From assembly GCA_015039315.1 (NCBI GenBank), contig WIDE01000014.1:163874-213395 (forward strand): DNA of 49,522 bases, in the 5' to 3' direction. The DNA is from Clavulina sp. PMI_390. Lineage: Eukaryota > Basidiomycota > Agaricomycetes > Cantharellales > Hydnaceae. This document shows, in pieces, positions 40,389 to 49,522 of this stretch. Numbering within the stretch: the stretch's first letter is position 1; every line of letters starts with the position of its first letter. The notes under the pieces were generated by a model that worked only from the letters and a program-made list of their open reading frames with translations, was not told the origin of the DNA and did not search any database. The translations under genes and the position numbers were made by a program.

Positions 40389-41784
40389 ATGGCTGTTGGT
40401 CATCAGGATCTTATCAATGACGCCGAGCTACGGACGAGAGAAACGATTGTTCCTCAGCCTCTTAGGCCGCAATTGCTTCCTGAGTTGTGGGCAATCATAC
40501 TCTCATGTCTTCTAGATCGCTCAGACCTCAAAACCTGTTCCCTCGTCAATCACCAGCTCAACCGCCTTACACTCCCATTCATTTGGGCACGATTCACACT
40601 TTCTCTCTACCCCACTCCCCGAATCGGCCTCTGGGACCAGCTTTCCACCATCATAGATGATCCAAAACTTGCGAAATATATTTGTTCCCTGCGTGTACTT
40701 TTCCTGGATCCCCAGACTGAGCTGGGGCTTGCTGCACAATCCAAATTGGAGTCACCACTACCGGGAAAGTCACTCGATACTGCAGGCGGCACCATTTCCT
40801 CCATGATAGAAAGCTATTTTTCTACTTCTCAGCAACGTCAAGGATGTGACCATTGTTCAGGTTGATCGCATATCCGATATGCCACATCCTCAAGGCCTCC
40901 CTTCCAACATTGCTGCTATTTCTGATCGAGAGATAGAACAAGCATTGCTGGATGCTGAACCGCTGGGGCAATTTGTGCTGCAGACTCTTGAAGGCTGGTT
41001 GGCAAAGTCGAGATTGCACAACTTGAGTTTGGTTAATATCCCGTTCGAGACAGTGAATCGCTTGTTGGAGGGTCCTTCCTCTGTCTTCTCCCTCTCCATG
41101 GAGCCACAGAATCACGAGGCTAAGCTGCAGCACAGCCCTCAGCCGCTAGCTCTTCCAGGTCTGAGGAGCCTCCGAACCACCGTCCATTGGGCCCAAATCT
41201 TCCTCTCATCTAACTCCCCGACCCATACTCTCGTGCTCTTGAACACCGATGAAAATGGTGGCAATGGGGTCCTTGGGCGTCATCTAAGACAAACAAGGAG
41301 TTCTATAGAGATCTTGCAGATGGAAGCAATAGCTTTATTCCGTGTCCCGATGTTGCTGTCCAGAGTGAGCCAAGGCGGGCAGTACCCAGATCTGAAAGTT
41401 TTTGTACACATGAGCAAAGGACAGGAGGGCTTAGGCCCTTTCTATGACCAATTGGATCCGCTCCAAGGGTTATGCACTGTATTTGCATCGCATCAGTCCA
41501 TCCACACATGTGTATTGCGGGTCAACCACTATTCACGCGATCTCTGGACGGGACGAGAGATCCCCCGCACCTTCGAATTTGATCTCGCACTCTCTATGAC
41601 AAGACTTGAGGGCCGCTTCCCAGCTCCTCGGTTCATTCTGGAGTTGGGTACGTTGGGAAAGCCAGATTTTGTTTGCTGGATATTCACCATGAGATCTGCC
41701 AACCGTTGGACTGGCCAAAGGGAAACTAATCCAATCGAAGACATTATTCAGCGGGAGGACATTCTTTATGTAACGCGGAACTGA
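40389..41784 (+). CDS. F-box protein, second family, gene 7
   Basis: Two exons, 40389-40768 and 40833-41784, 443 residues. Read without splicing, the gene appears broken at about 40850. A 64-nt intron (GTCACT to CTTCTCAG) removes the break and joins LPGN to NVKDVTIVQVD, which aligns with LMNHVTTVQLM in gene 6. The F-box (LLPELWAIILSCLLDRSDLK, then TCSLVNHQLNRLTLPFIWARF) lies near residues 30-75. The C-terminal RFILELGTLGKPDFVCWIFTM matches gene 6. Probably an SCF substrate adaptor. The donor is not the usual GTRNGT, so the intron deserves transcript support. Confidence 0.75.
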
Positions 41785-42222
41785 TGATTAGCCTGTGTTG
41801 GAAATGGTACCAAAAGTCTTGAGCCGCATTTAGACCTGATACATAAGCCCATATGAGGAGTGAAGAGTGCATGGCCATGAAATACCATGAGCTGTCGTAA
41901 TGCTTTGACAATGACCGATCATCTTGGCGTTAGCGCCAAGCTGCTGGAGGACGCATAAAATTGATCATGAGGCCTTAGGGCATCCAGTGTTACAAGCACA
42001 CGCCTTCAGCACAGTCTCTTGCCCGAAAATTTCAACAATATAGCGCCTACCGCCCATGTTCAATAGAACTATGAGCACACTTTCACTAGAAACCTAAAGT
42101 ACCACCTCAGCCACTGGCACGCCATCTCTATTGCAATTATACAGGTTTAGATGCGACAGTTCTCTCCCGAAACCGCCAACCCTCATATCAGCACAAAAGA
42201 AAAACAAGCCGAAGGCCAAAAT
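41785..42222. other. Intergenic between convergent genes
   Basis: 3' regions of F-box gene 7 and the methyltransferase-like gene. Nothing else is seen. Confidence 0.4.
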
Positions 42223-43839
42223 TCACGATGGCACCCAAGCCCACCCTATCTCACACCGGAGATACTTCATCGGCCTGCGCCGATCGTTTCCCTCAATCTC
42301 CTCTGAGTCGAGCATGACGAGTGCAAGTCGTGCCTCTTGCCCTTGGGGATGATCTTCTTCTCTGCTATCTTCATCGCTAGGGGCCTGGCGTGCCTTGTTA
42401 GTTATTGAGGGGCCCAGACCAGCAGGTGTGATTGGGGTGGAGGATTGTGCGGATGATGAAGACTGATATGCAGAAAGACGAGGGAATGCAGAGAATACCG
42501 ACGCTGACTCGTATTCATGCGTAGGCCGGAGCGGGATCACAAGGTGGAAGCGAGCATCGTTTGCGACAGACGGGGCGGGCTGGGTGCTCGGAGTATGGGC
42601 AGAAGAAGGCCGCCGAAGTAATGCAGTGACAGTCTCTTTGATCCACAAAGCCTGATGCGGTTCATATACGATATCCGCACCCAAGATAACGTCGAATGGC
42701 TCGTCAAATGGAACTTTCGTCGTTGGAAGTGCTGCGGATATGTCATATTCTGCGTGCTTCTGCCGAGCTGCCGCACCCTGGACGGGAGTGTCGCTCAGCG
42801 CAAACTTCTCCTGAGACTGGGAAGTGCTCAAATTCGAGGTTGGATCTGACGGGTCCAGGACGGTAATTCCAGAAGTGTTACTTGGAAGGGCAACTCTGGT
42901 GATCTGCAGGAACAACTGCCAGTCAAGTGCCGCCGCACTCACGCTAACGTGTCCTGCAAAGGGTGCATTGCACATGATATTATGGCGGAGGTTGTCAATG
43001 ACAGTGCTGTCATAATCGGATGCAATGATAGTAACTGAAGGCTGGGTATTGGAGCCCGATACGTGGTCCAACATCGTGGTCCCCTCCACAGCGCGTGCTG
43101 AAGCGAGAGAAACGAGTCCGGTGCCTGCCCCAAGCTCGAGGATCCGAATCGAGGGTGCCGATGCGGGTGACGATGATGAAGGGGAAGGCAAGGGAGAAGG
43201 AGAAGGAGATGACGTCGGCATGAGCGCGGGAAAGTATTTGACAGGGCGGGATACGATGGCTTGAGCGAGGATGGGTGCACTGCCCCACGTTTGAACGCCA
43301 ACCAGTACATCTTGGCTGGACGAATTGATGCTCCCGTCTCGGATTTTCACATTGAGATATTTATCTCCAATAGGCGGAGTAAATGAAAATGAGCGGACAT
43401 GCTGCCCAGCAGCGGATGCACCTGAGCAAATGGCAAGCAGGCCAGTCGCTCTGTCAAGCAAATCGGGGTCCGCATCATCTTGAGTGGGCAGCAATGTTAC
43501 GAGATTCGTGAGCCATCGAACAGCGAATTTGCGTTCGTATTCATCGTCTCTCTCATCATCTGGATGGGAAGGAGTATATGAAAGATTCAATCGGGAGCAC
43601 ACGACAAGCCCGGCGCCGAGTAGAGGCAAATCAATTTGTGGTGTCAATGTCGCCTCGTTCAACGAATCGACAGCCTGGCGGCCACACCAAAACCGTGACT
43701 CACATTCATCCGCCGATTTGATTATATTTTGTTGCCAAGAATCGATGGTATAGAGCCTCAACAGGTGGTCAAGATGTGGGCCGACAGCGTTCAGGTCAAC
43801 CTTTGCGATGGGAGGCAGGAAGGCGGAAGGGAAGATCAT
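42223..43839 (-). CDS. Seven-beta-strand lysine methyltransferase-like protein (METTL21/EFM family)
   Basis: A single uninterrupted frame of 538 residues from the ATG at 43839 (MIFPSAFLPP). The frame stays open upstream to 44094, but that extension has no conserved look. AdoMet-binding motif I is RILELGAGTGLVSL (about residues 232-245). The acidic residue after strand 2 is in ASDYD (about 273-277), and the family block FDVILGADIVYEP is near 382-394. These mark the Methyltransf_16 group that methylates lysines on translation factors and chaperones in the cytosol. The N-terminal half (VQTWGSAPILAQ before motif I) also fits that group. It is longer than most members because of Ser/Pro-rich inserts at about 208-230 and 320-360. 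The actual substrate cannot be told from sequence. Confidence 0.78.
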   Translation of the reverse strand: MIFPSAFLPPIAKVDLNAVGPHLDHLLRLYTIDSWQQNIIKSADECESRFWCGRQAVDSLNEATLTPQIDLPLLGAGLVVCSRLNLSYTPSHPDDERDDEYERKFAVRWLTNLVTLLPTQDDADPDLLDRATGLLAICSGASAAGQHVRSFSFTPPIGDKYLNVKIRDGSINSSSQDVLVGVQTWGSAPILAQAIVSRPVKYFPALMPTSSPSPSPLPSPSSSSPASAPSIRILELGAGTGLVSLASARAVEGTTMLDHVSGSNTQPSVTIIASDYDSTVIDNLRHNIMCNAPFAGHVSVSAAALDWQLFLQITRVALPSNTSGITVLDPSDPTSNLSTSQSQEKFALSDTPVQGAAARQKHAEYDISAALPTTKVPFDEPFDVILGADIVYEPHQALWIKETVTALLRRPSSAHTPSTQPAPSVANDARFHLVIPLRPTHEYESASVFSAFPRLSAYQSSSSAQSSTPITPAGLGPSITNKARQAPSDEDSREEDHPQGQEARLALVMLDSEEIEGNDRRRPMKYLRCEIGWAWVPS

Positions 43840-44474
43840 TATATCGACCTCAACAGTGGTTGAATCTAATTCATCACTACATCCTTTGTATGAGATCGGT
43901 CGTCTGATAGATAAGGATCTGGACGTACGAGGAAAGGAAAAGAGAAAATGGGAGCGACCGAAGAGATGCGTGACTCTGGAGTTCTCGCGTGACACATTTG
44001 GACCCCACGCAATGAATTGGCGAAATGATTGTTTCTGTTGCTCGTCGGTGCATTTACCACTCTTTTGAGAACGCCCCTGATCTGCCGCGGTCATGCAGGC
44101 GGATCCACCCCAAAATTATGATTTGGCGACGTGGGTTGCAAATTTACTGAAACAGCGACTGAGTTAGCGCTCAAAAAATTGACGGTGACAGGGTGTTGTT
44201 GTGCCAACGCCAAAGTTTGGTCTGCCCCGCCGCCCAGACCCCTTCCCCGAAGCGTATCTCTCCCCTGACGTGCTGGAGTGATGCAAATGCCCGGCTTCTT
44301 CCTCTTATAGAATCACTAGTTGGCGGAAATGCACATAATGAATGAGATGAAGTCTCCGTGAGAGGACATAAACTGCTGCATTCAACGTTGACCTGATCCG
44401 TGGGCCTTAAATACGCTTGCGGCACCAACAGTCGAGCTTCTAGCCCTCACGATCCCTCCACGCCAGGCCCCCAA
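43840..44474. other. Divergent promoter region between methyltransferase and MFS genes
   Basis: No separate gene is supported. It should hold both promoters. The upstream open extension of the methyltransferase frame (to 44094) lies here. Confidence 0.45.
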
Positions 44475-47266
44475 ATGTCGTCGTCTGAGAAGGATTCTTC
44501 GCCCTCGTCCCCGGTCGACGAAAAGGCTCGTGTGGTCTCCGACGCCGCCATCGACGATGCTGCACACGTCGTTCTAGATGGCTCCTTTGCTGAAGACAAT
44601 TCTCCCCTTGATCCCATCGTCGCTGATAAGCTGAGGAGGAAGATCGACTGGCACATCCTGCCTTTGATGATGTGTGAGTCGCTAGCATCCCTTTACAAAA
44701 GTAATGCGATCAGCTCATTAACATTTCCTAGTCCTTTATTTGTATGCGATAATCTCAACAAGGCTGTATGTCCCCGAGCGATAATGAACACTCTCCATCC
44801 TGCCTTGTAGCATCCAATATCTCGACAAAACTACCCTAAACTCGGCATCGATCCTTGGTATCAAGAAGACTGCACATTTGGATACTTCACAGTCAGTATT
44901 TTTTTTATTTGTCTAACTATCTCTGAACTCTCTCTAATTTGCTCGTGCTATTCCAGATAGTACGTCCACTCAACCACATTCCACGTCACTCCCAGACAGC
45001 CATAAGAACAAACACACTCCCATAGCAATTGGCTCAGCACGATCTTTTATCTTGCATACCTTGTATTTGAATACCCGTGCGTTGCTCGTGTGCCTCTCTC
45101 CCTTGCTATTATAGTGGAACTCACACGCTTGGTAACTCTATACAGGCAGAACCTTGCGCTGCAGCGATTCCCCGTCGCCAAATGGATGTCTATCAATATT
45201 TTCGTCTGGTCTATTGCTCTTGCGGCGCAGGCTGCGTGCCATTCCTTCATTGGACTGTTCTTCTGCCGACTGGTACGGATCTCTTTGGCGAACCATCCTG
45301 GCCATTAGCGGCCATATGCTACTATACTGACTCGCTGATTCACCATACTCTATTAGATTCTTGGGGTGTGCGAAGGCTCCATCACTGCTGGGTTCCTCAT
45401 CGTCACGAGCTTTTTTTGGACACACAAGGAGCAATCCCTTCGAGTTGGATGGTGGTTTCTCATGAACGGATCAGGCACGTCACTCTTCTCAGTTCCCACC
45501 TCTAATCTCTTGGCTCACCCTGAGTTGCACGCCGACAATTTATGACTCCAGCCCAAATTGTTGCCGGCTTGTTCAGCTTTGGCGTCTTGCACTTCCCCAA
45601 GAATTCACTGGCCCCTTGGCAATGGTATATGATTATGACTGGCGTGATAACATTGATTCTCTCTATCGCTTTCTGGTAAGATCTCATATCACTGCGATCG
45701 GATGCGACCTCATTTATCTTCCCCCTTAATCTTAGGTTCCTCTTCCCCGACAATCCTCAAACCGCCTGGTTCCTTACCGCCGAGGAGAAAGTCCTCGCCG
45801 TGAGGAGAGTGAAGGAAAATCAGACTGGTGTGGAGAACAAGACCTTCAAGACGGAGCAGTGAGTACCAATATAATGAGTCAGAGTAGACCGCTCATGGCA
45901 TCAATACTGTTTGTTTTTGTACTGTTTACAGGATGTGGGAGGCTTTCCAGGACCCAAAGGCTTGGTTATTTGCACTCTTGTGGGTAATCCTGAGCCACCT
46001 CAACCCTTCAGGAAGTTAACGATCATTACCTCCCTTTCTCAATAGAGCTATGCTAGCGTGGGTATCGATTCTCACCTCGAATGCTCCCGAACGATTGCTG
46101 ATATGATTACACCGTGATGCTAGCAATATCCCCAATGCTGTGAGCTCCTGACCATCACACGTCAATATATCTATAGAGGCTGCCACTGACGCAAAATGTC
46201 ACCATTCTGGTTCTCTAGTTCTCGAACCAGGGTGCTATCATCATCAACAGCTTTGGGTTCACGGTCATACAGACCACTCTGCTTGGGTGCGTGACCGGTG
46301 TAGTTGAGAGTGAGTCCTCCATGTACCTTTTGCTTTAATACCCGACAAACACTCAATTATGCCTATTAACAGTCATTGCTATCCTCGCCGCTATCATACT
46401 GGTCAATAAGGTCGACAACTCTCGCGGGTATGTTGCCGCGTTCACATACGCGATCGCAATGGCCGGAAACATTGTGGTCCTCACACTGCCGTGGCATAAC
46501 AAGGTTGGCCTGCTGTTTGGTGTATGGATCATGCGTAAGACTGCATTTCCCTTCCTTGACCAGTGGTATCAGGTACTCATCTTATAGTGCCGTCACTCTT
46601 TCACAGTGTTCGCTGCGGCTGGCTTCGTCGTAGTATTAGGTTGGATCACGGCGACTACCGCAGGGCATACAAAGCGTATCGTGATGAATTCCATGCTGCT
46701 CGTTGGGTACTGCACTGGTATGCTCCATCCTCCTCTCACATGCGTGCCTTATGAGATGTTATTGACGTCGTGCTGCATTGGCTTTGCTGTGAGCAGGTAA
46801 TCTTGTTGGCCCACAACTATTCAAAGCCGTACGTGCTTTTCCCTTGTATCCCCCCAGGTACCTCTCCTGAGTCGATTTTTGCAAATTTTTGACCACTAGA
46901 AATATGCGCCTCGCAACATCGTGCCTTTTGGGGTTTTCTTGGGCTGCAATGCTGCATCATTGATCCTTCTGCTCGTCATCCGCGTGGTTCTTGCGCGCGA
47001 GAACGCTCGTCGTGATGCGGAGAAGACGTCACACCTGGACGCTGAAACCGCTACTCCAGAGGAAGACTTATACGAGCACGTATATGTGGAAGTCCTTGCA
47101 GAGGACGGAACGCGTGTGCGGAAACACGTTGACAAGGTTAGATCGCACGTAGGCGCTCCTGAGGGTTTATATCTTTTGCTGACCCCAGATCCTTTCGATG
47201 GCGTGTATCTAGGCTTTCTTGGACTTGACGGACTTCCAGAACAGAGACTTCCGTTATGTCCTTTGA
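44475..47266 (+). CDS. MFS anion:cation symporter, allantoate permease type, copy 1
   Basis: An 18-exon model of 532 residues, in frame throughout: 44475-44673, 44732-44741, 44811-44891, 44957-44959, 45026-45076, 45146-45272, 45357-45474, 45552-45675, 45736-45858, 45932-45979, 46046-46057, 46124-46139, 46219-46309, 46373-46534, 46607-46717, 46797-46828, 46900-47136, 47213-47266. The family (Dal5/Tna1-like) imports small organic anions, ureides or vitamins with protons at the plasma membrane. Landmarks are LQYLDK-type IQYLDKTTLN in helix 1, FEYPQNLALQRFPVAKWMS, ILGVCEGSITAGF, WFLFPDNPQTAWFLT, AGHTKR and the C-terminal KAFLDLTDFQNRDFRYVL. Length is usual for the family. Intron 7 has a GC donor (GCACGT) where copy 2 has GTATGT. 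The substrate is not predictable. Confidence 0.88.
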
Positions 47267-48219
47267 GCATTTTCGTTCTGTCTGTTTCTCGTTATCGTTC
47301 TCGGGATTCTTTTCTACTTCTGGGCAAGCACCGATATGCTCAAGGTGTCGCACAACAATTGGCTACGATGATGATTGATTCCCTAGCCGTGGGAGAGATT
47401 TCATTGAGAGACACACGATCATATCCCTGACACTCCTGGCGTCAAATGGATCCGCGAGTCGATCCTCCAGTGGCTTTCAATGCCATCGCGTTCAATTACC
47501 GAAATCATCCCATTTGCCAACTTTACCTACTGCAGAATCAATGTGCGCTGTGGCGTGTGCAATCAGATAGAAGCCAAGACGAGAGCAGAAACGATGCGTA
47601 ATGGCCCGTGAGTGAGAAACATTGACCTCCTACTCCACCTCTATATAGCTCTAGGTTCCAACTTAGTCAAGGGGGTGGCCACAGAGTCAGGAAGGTTCAT
47701 GGATCCTGCCGAAGAAGCCACAGATCAATGTCCACGAGTCACAGTCACTTGCCGTGACAGCCAGCTGAAGCAAACCTAACCGACTCATGAAAGCATCTCT
47801 GTGGGCTGCTCCCTCGCTCCACTTTTTTAGTAAATCCGGCTTTCGGTTCGGCCGAGGCTGAATCCGCGGATTCATCTGACTGTGGGGATCATCGTGTGCT
47901 CTGGAATAGTGAATTGGCAGATCATCAACCAAGCGCTGAACCAAACTCTAGCCTCTGCGACGTCATTCCCAAAGCTCTCTATCAATCCTATCGTATCTAC
48001 AACGCAGGTCACACCGTACGCGGCGCTAAAGCTATATGCCAATCTCCCTCGGCTGGTGTCTTATCTGTACCGACAGAAGGAATGCTTATCATTCCGCGAC
48101 AGAAGCCCCAAGTCAATTCAGTCCTCAGTCTTTCATTCTTCGGAAGATCCTTAAGACAACCCTTCGCTCCAATCCTGGAGCCCTCGTGAGCACTAGCTCC
48201 CCCCTTCACGCAAGCAACC
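47267..48219. other. Intergenic between the two MFS genes
   Basis: No gene is supported. It should carry the 3' end of copy 1 and the promoter of copy 2. Confidence 0.45.
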
Positions 48220-49522
48220 ATGTCCTCCGAAAAAATATCATCGTCCGAGTCTCCCGTAGACGACGAAAAGTACACGATTGCTGCTCCTGCTGTTATTGAT
48301 GATGCTGCGCTCACTGTCCTGGAAGATCCTGCTGCTGAGGATGCTCCAATCGACCCTATAATCGCAGATAAGCTTCGAAGGAAGATTGACAGGCACATTC
48401 TCCCCCTGATGATGAGTAAGTTGTTAGACTACTAAACTGAAACATTCACAATCTCACCACCGTATTCCACTACAGCCCTTTACTTGTACGTAGCGATATT
48501 TCTAGTACCTATACATATCGTCTAACTTTCTCTCGCTAGCATTCAGTTCCTTGACAAGACCACCCTCAACTCGTCATCTATCTTAGGGATCAAAAAGACT
48601 GCCCATTTGGATACCTCCCAGTAAGCCATAACTTGCTTGCCTCTCGTGCACCCCCAGCTCATTGCCTTCGACCACTGATAGATAGTATGTCTGTATGTGG
48701 TGCTTCGATTGATACTTTGGACCTGACAAACACCCGTCTCCAGCAACTGGCTGAGCACAATATTCTACCTATCCTACCTCGTTTTTGAGTATCCGTGCGT
48801 TCTTCTCGACCTTCCTCATCTGATTGCTACTTGACTGGCCTATTAATTTGACTACAACGGATCACAGACAGAACCTTGCGCTACAAAGGTTCCCTGTTGC
48901 TAAATGGATGTCTATCAACATCTTCGTGTGGTCGATCGCGCTCGGGGCCCAGGCTGCCTGTCATTCTTTTATTGGACTATTCTTCTGTCGACTGGTATGG
49001 AGACTTTCATGATGGTATTCTCGATTCGACAGAACAACTCATGCAGTGTACTCCAACTTGACAGATCCTAGGAGTGTGCGAAGGCTCTATTACAGCTGGC
49101 TTCCTCATTGTGACAAGCTTTTTCTGGACACACAAGGAACAATCGGTCCGTGTTGGATGGTGGTTCCTCATGAACGGATCGGGTATGTCGCCATGGCCTC
49201 TATCGAGTCTCGTATTTCCTGACTGACCCCATTAATGGTTGTCATAAGCGCAAATCGTGGCCGGTCTGCTTAGCTTTGGTGTTTTACACTTCCCGCAGAA
49301 CGCACTCGCCCCATGGCAATGGTACATGATTATCACGGGCGCCTTAACACTCATCCTTGCTGGTTGCTTCTGGTTCGTAACATTAGCCATAGTTCATTGC
49401 TACATCCCTATCCATACTCACCGATGGCTATCATTCCAAACGGTACACAGGTTCATGTTCCCAGATAACCCTCAGACCGCCTGGTTCTTCTCCCATGAAG
49501 AAAAGATCCTTGCAGTGAAGCG
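48220..49522 (+). CDS. MFS anion:cation symporter, allantoate permease type, copy 2 (3' end off the window)
   Basis: Tandem paralogue of copy 1, cut by the right edge. Exons visible: 48220-48415, 48476-48485 (10 nt), 48540-48620, 48682-48684 (3 nt), 48744-48794, 48868-48994, 49065-49182, 49249-49372, 49451 to the edge. Exons 2 to 8 have exactly the same lengths as in copy 1 (10, 81, 3, 51, 127, 118, 124), while the introns differ in sequence. The readable protein includes IQFLDKTTLNSSSILGIKK, QNLALQRFPVAKWMSINIF, ILGVCEGSITAGF and FMFPDNPQTAWFF. The same proton-coupled uptake role is expected as for copy 1. It is probably specialised for a different substrate or regulation, but this cannot be seen. 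Confidence 0.85.

Noticed and set aside
40769..40865. Apparent frameshift or stop in F-box gene 7
   Set aside because: A 64-nt intron restores frame, and the joined protein aligns with gene 6.
43840..44094. Longer N-terminus of the methyltransferase-like protein
   Set aside because: The extension is open but lacks family features; MIFPSAFLPP at 43839 is the natural start.

Overview
The window looks like a piece of a filamentous basidiomycete (Agaricomycetes) genome. Genes are dense and cut by many short GT-AG introns, mostly about 50-80 nt, with exons down to a few bases. The recognisable proteins are typical of that group: a CreA/Mig1-type repressor, an allantoate-permease-type transporter, a fungal PEX11, tandem F-box families and a Ser/Thr-rich single-pass membrane protein. 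A member of the Ceratobasidiaceae (Rhizoctonia and relatives) is my guess from the F-box and transporter style; the sequence alone does not prove it. No tRNA, rRNA, CRISPR array or bacterial-type signal was found.

Layout. (1) 1-8781, minus strand: a tandem array of an unrecognised multi-pass membrane protein, with one copy running off the left edge, two complete ten-exon copies and the remains of another. Each protein is built from three internal repeats, each carried by the same set of exons. (2) 9826-11250, plus: PEX11, a peroxisomal membrane-shaping protein, with a 13-nt exon. (3) 12837-14423, plus: a Ser/Pro-rich disordered protein. (4) 15515-26480, minus: five tandem paralogous F-box genes. 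Four have an intact reading frame after splicing; the first has a 1-nt frameshift. Two of the five need a tiny upstream exon for their start codon, one of them with the AUG itself split by an intron. (5) 26982-30370, minus: a Ser/Thr-rich single-pass membrane protein and an atypical short-chain dehydrogenase-like protein. (6) 32748-37772, plus: a CreA/Mig1 C2H2 carbon catabolite repressor with unusually long introns, one inside zinc finger 1. (7) 38501-41784, plus: two F-box genes of a second family. (8) 42223-43839, minus: a seven-beta-strand lysine methyltransferase-like protein. (9) 44475 to the right edge, plus: two tandem MFS transporters, the second cut by the edge. Both share a 10-nt and a 3-nt micro-exon.

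Gene models were built by hand. Splice sites were chosen by GT(GC)-AG signals, by whether the frame was restored along the whole gene, and by comparing paralogues within the window. The complete models for both membrane-protein copies, PEX11, the dehydrogenase, CreA, the MFS gene and four of the five arrayed F-box genes add up to whole numbers of codons. The genes do not form one pathway. The window is best read as housekeeping genes (PEX11, methyltransferase, dehydrogenase) and a regulator (CreA) set among three expanding tandem families: membrane protein, F-box and MFS.
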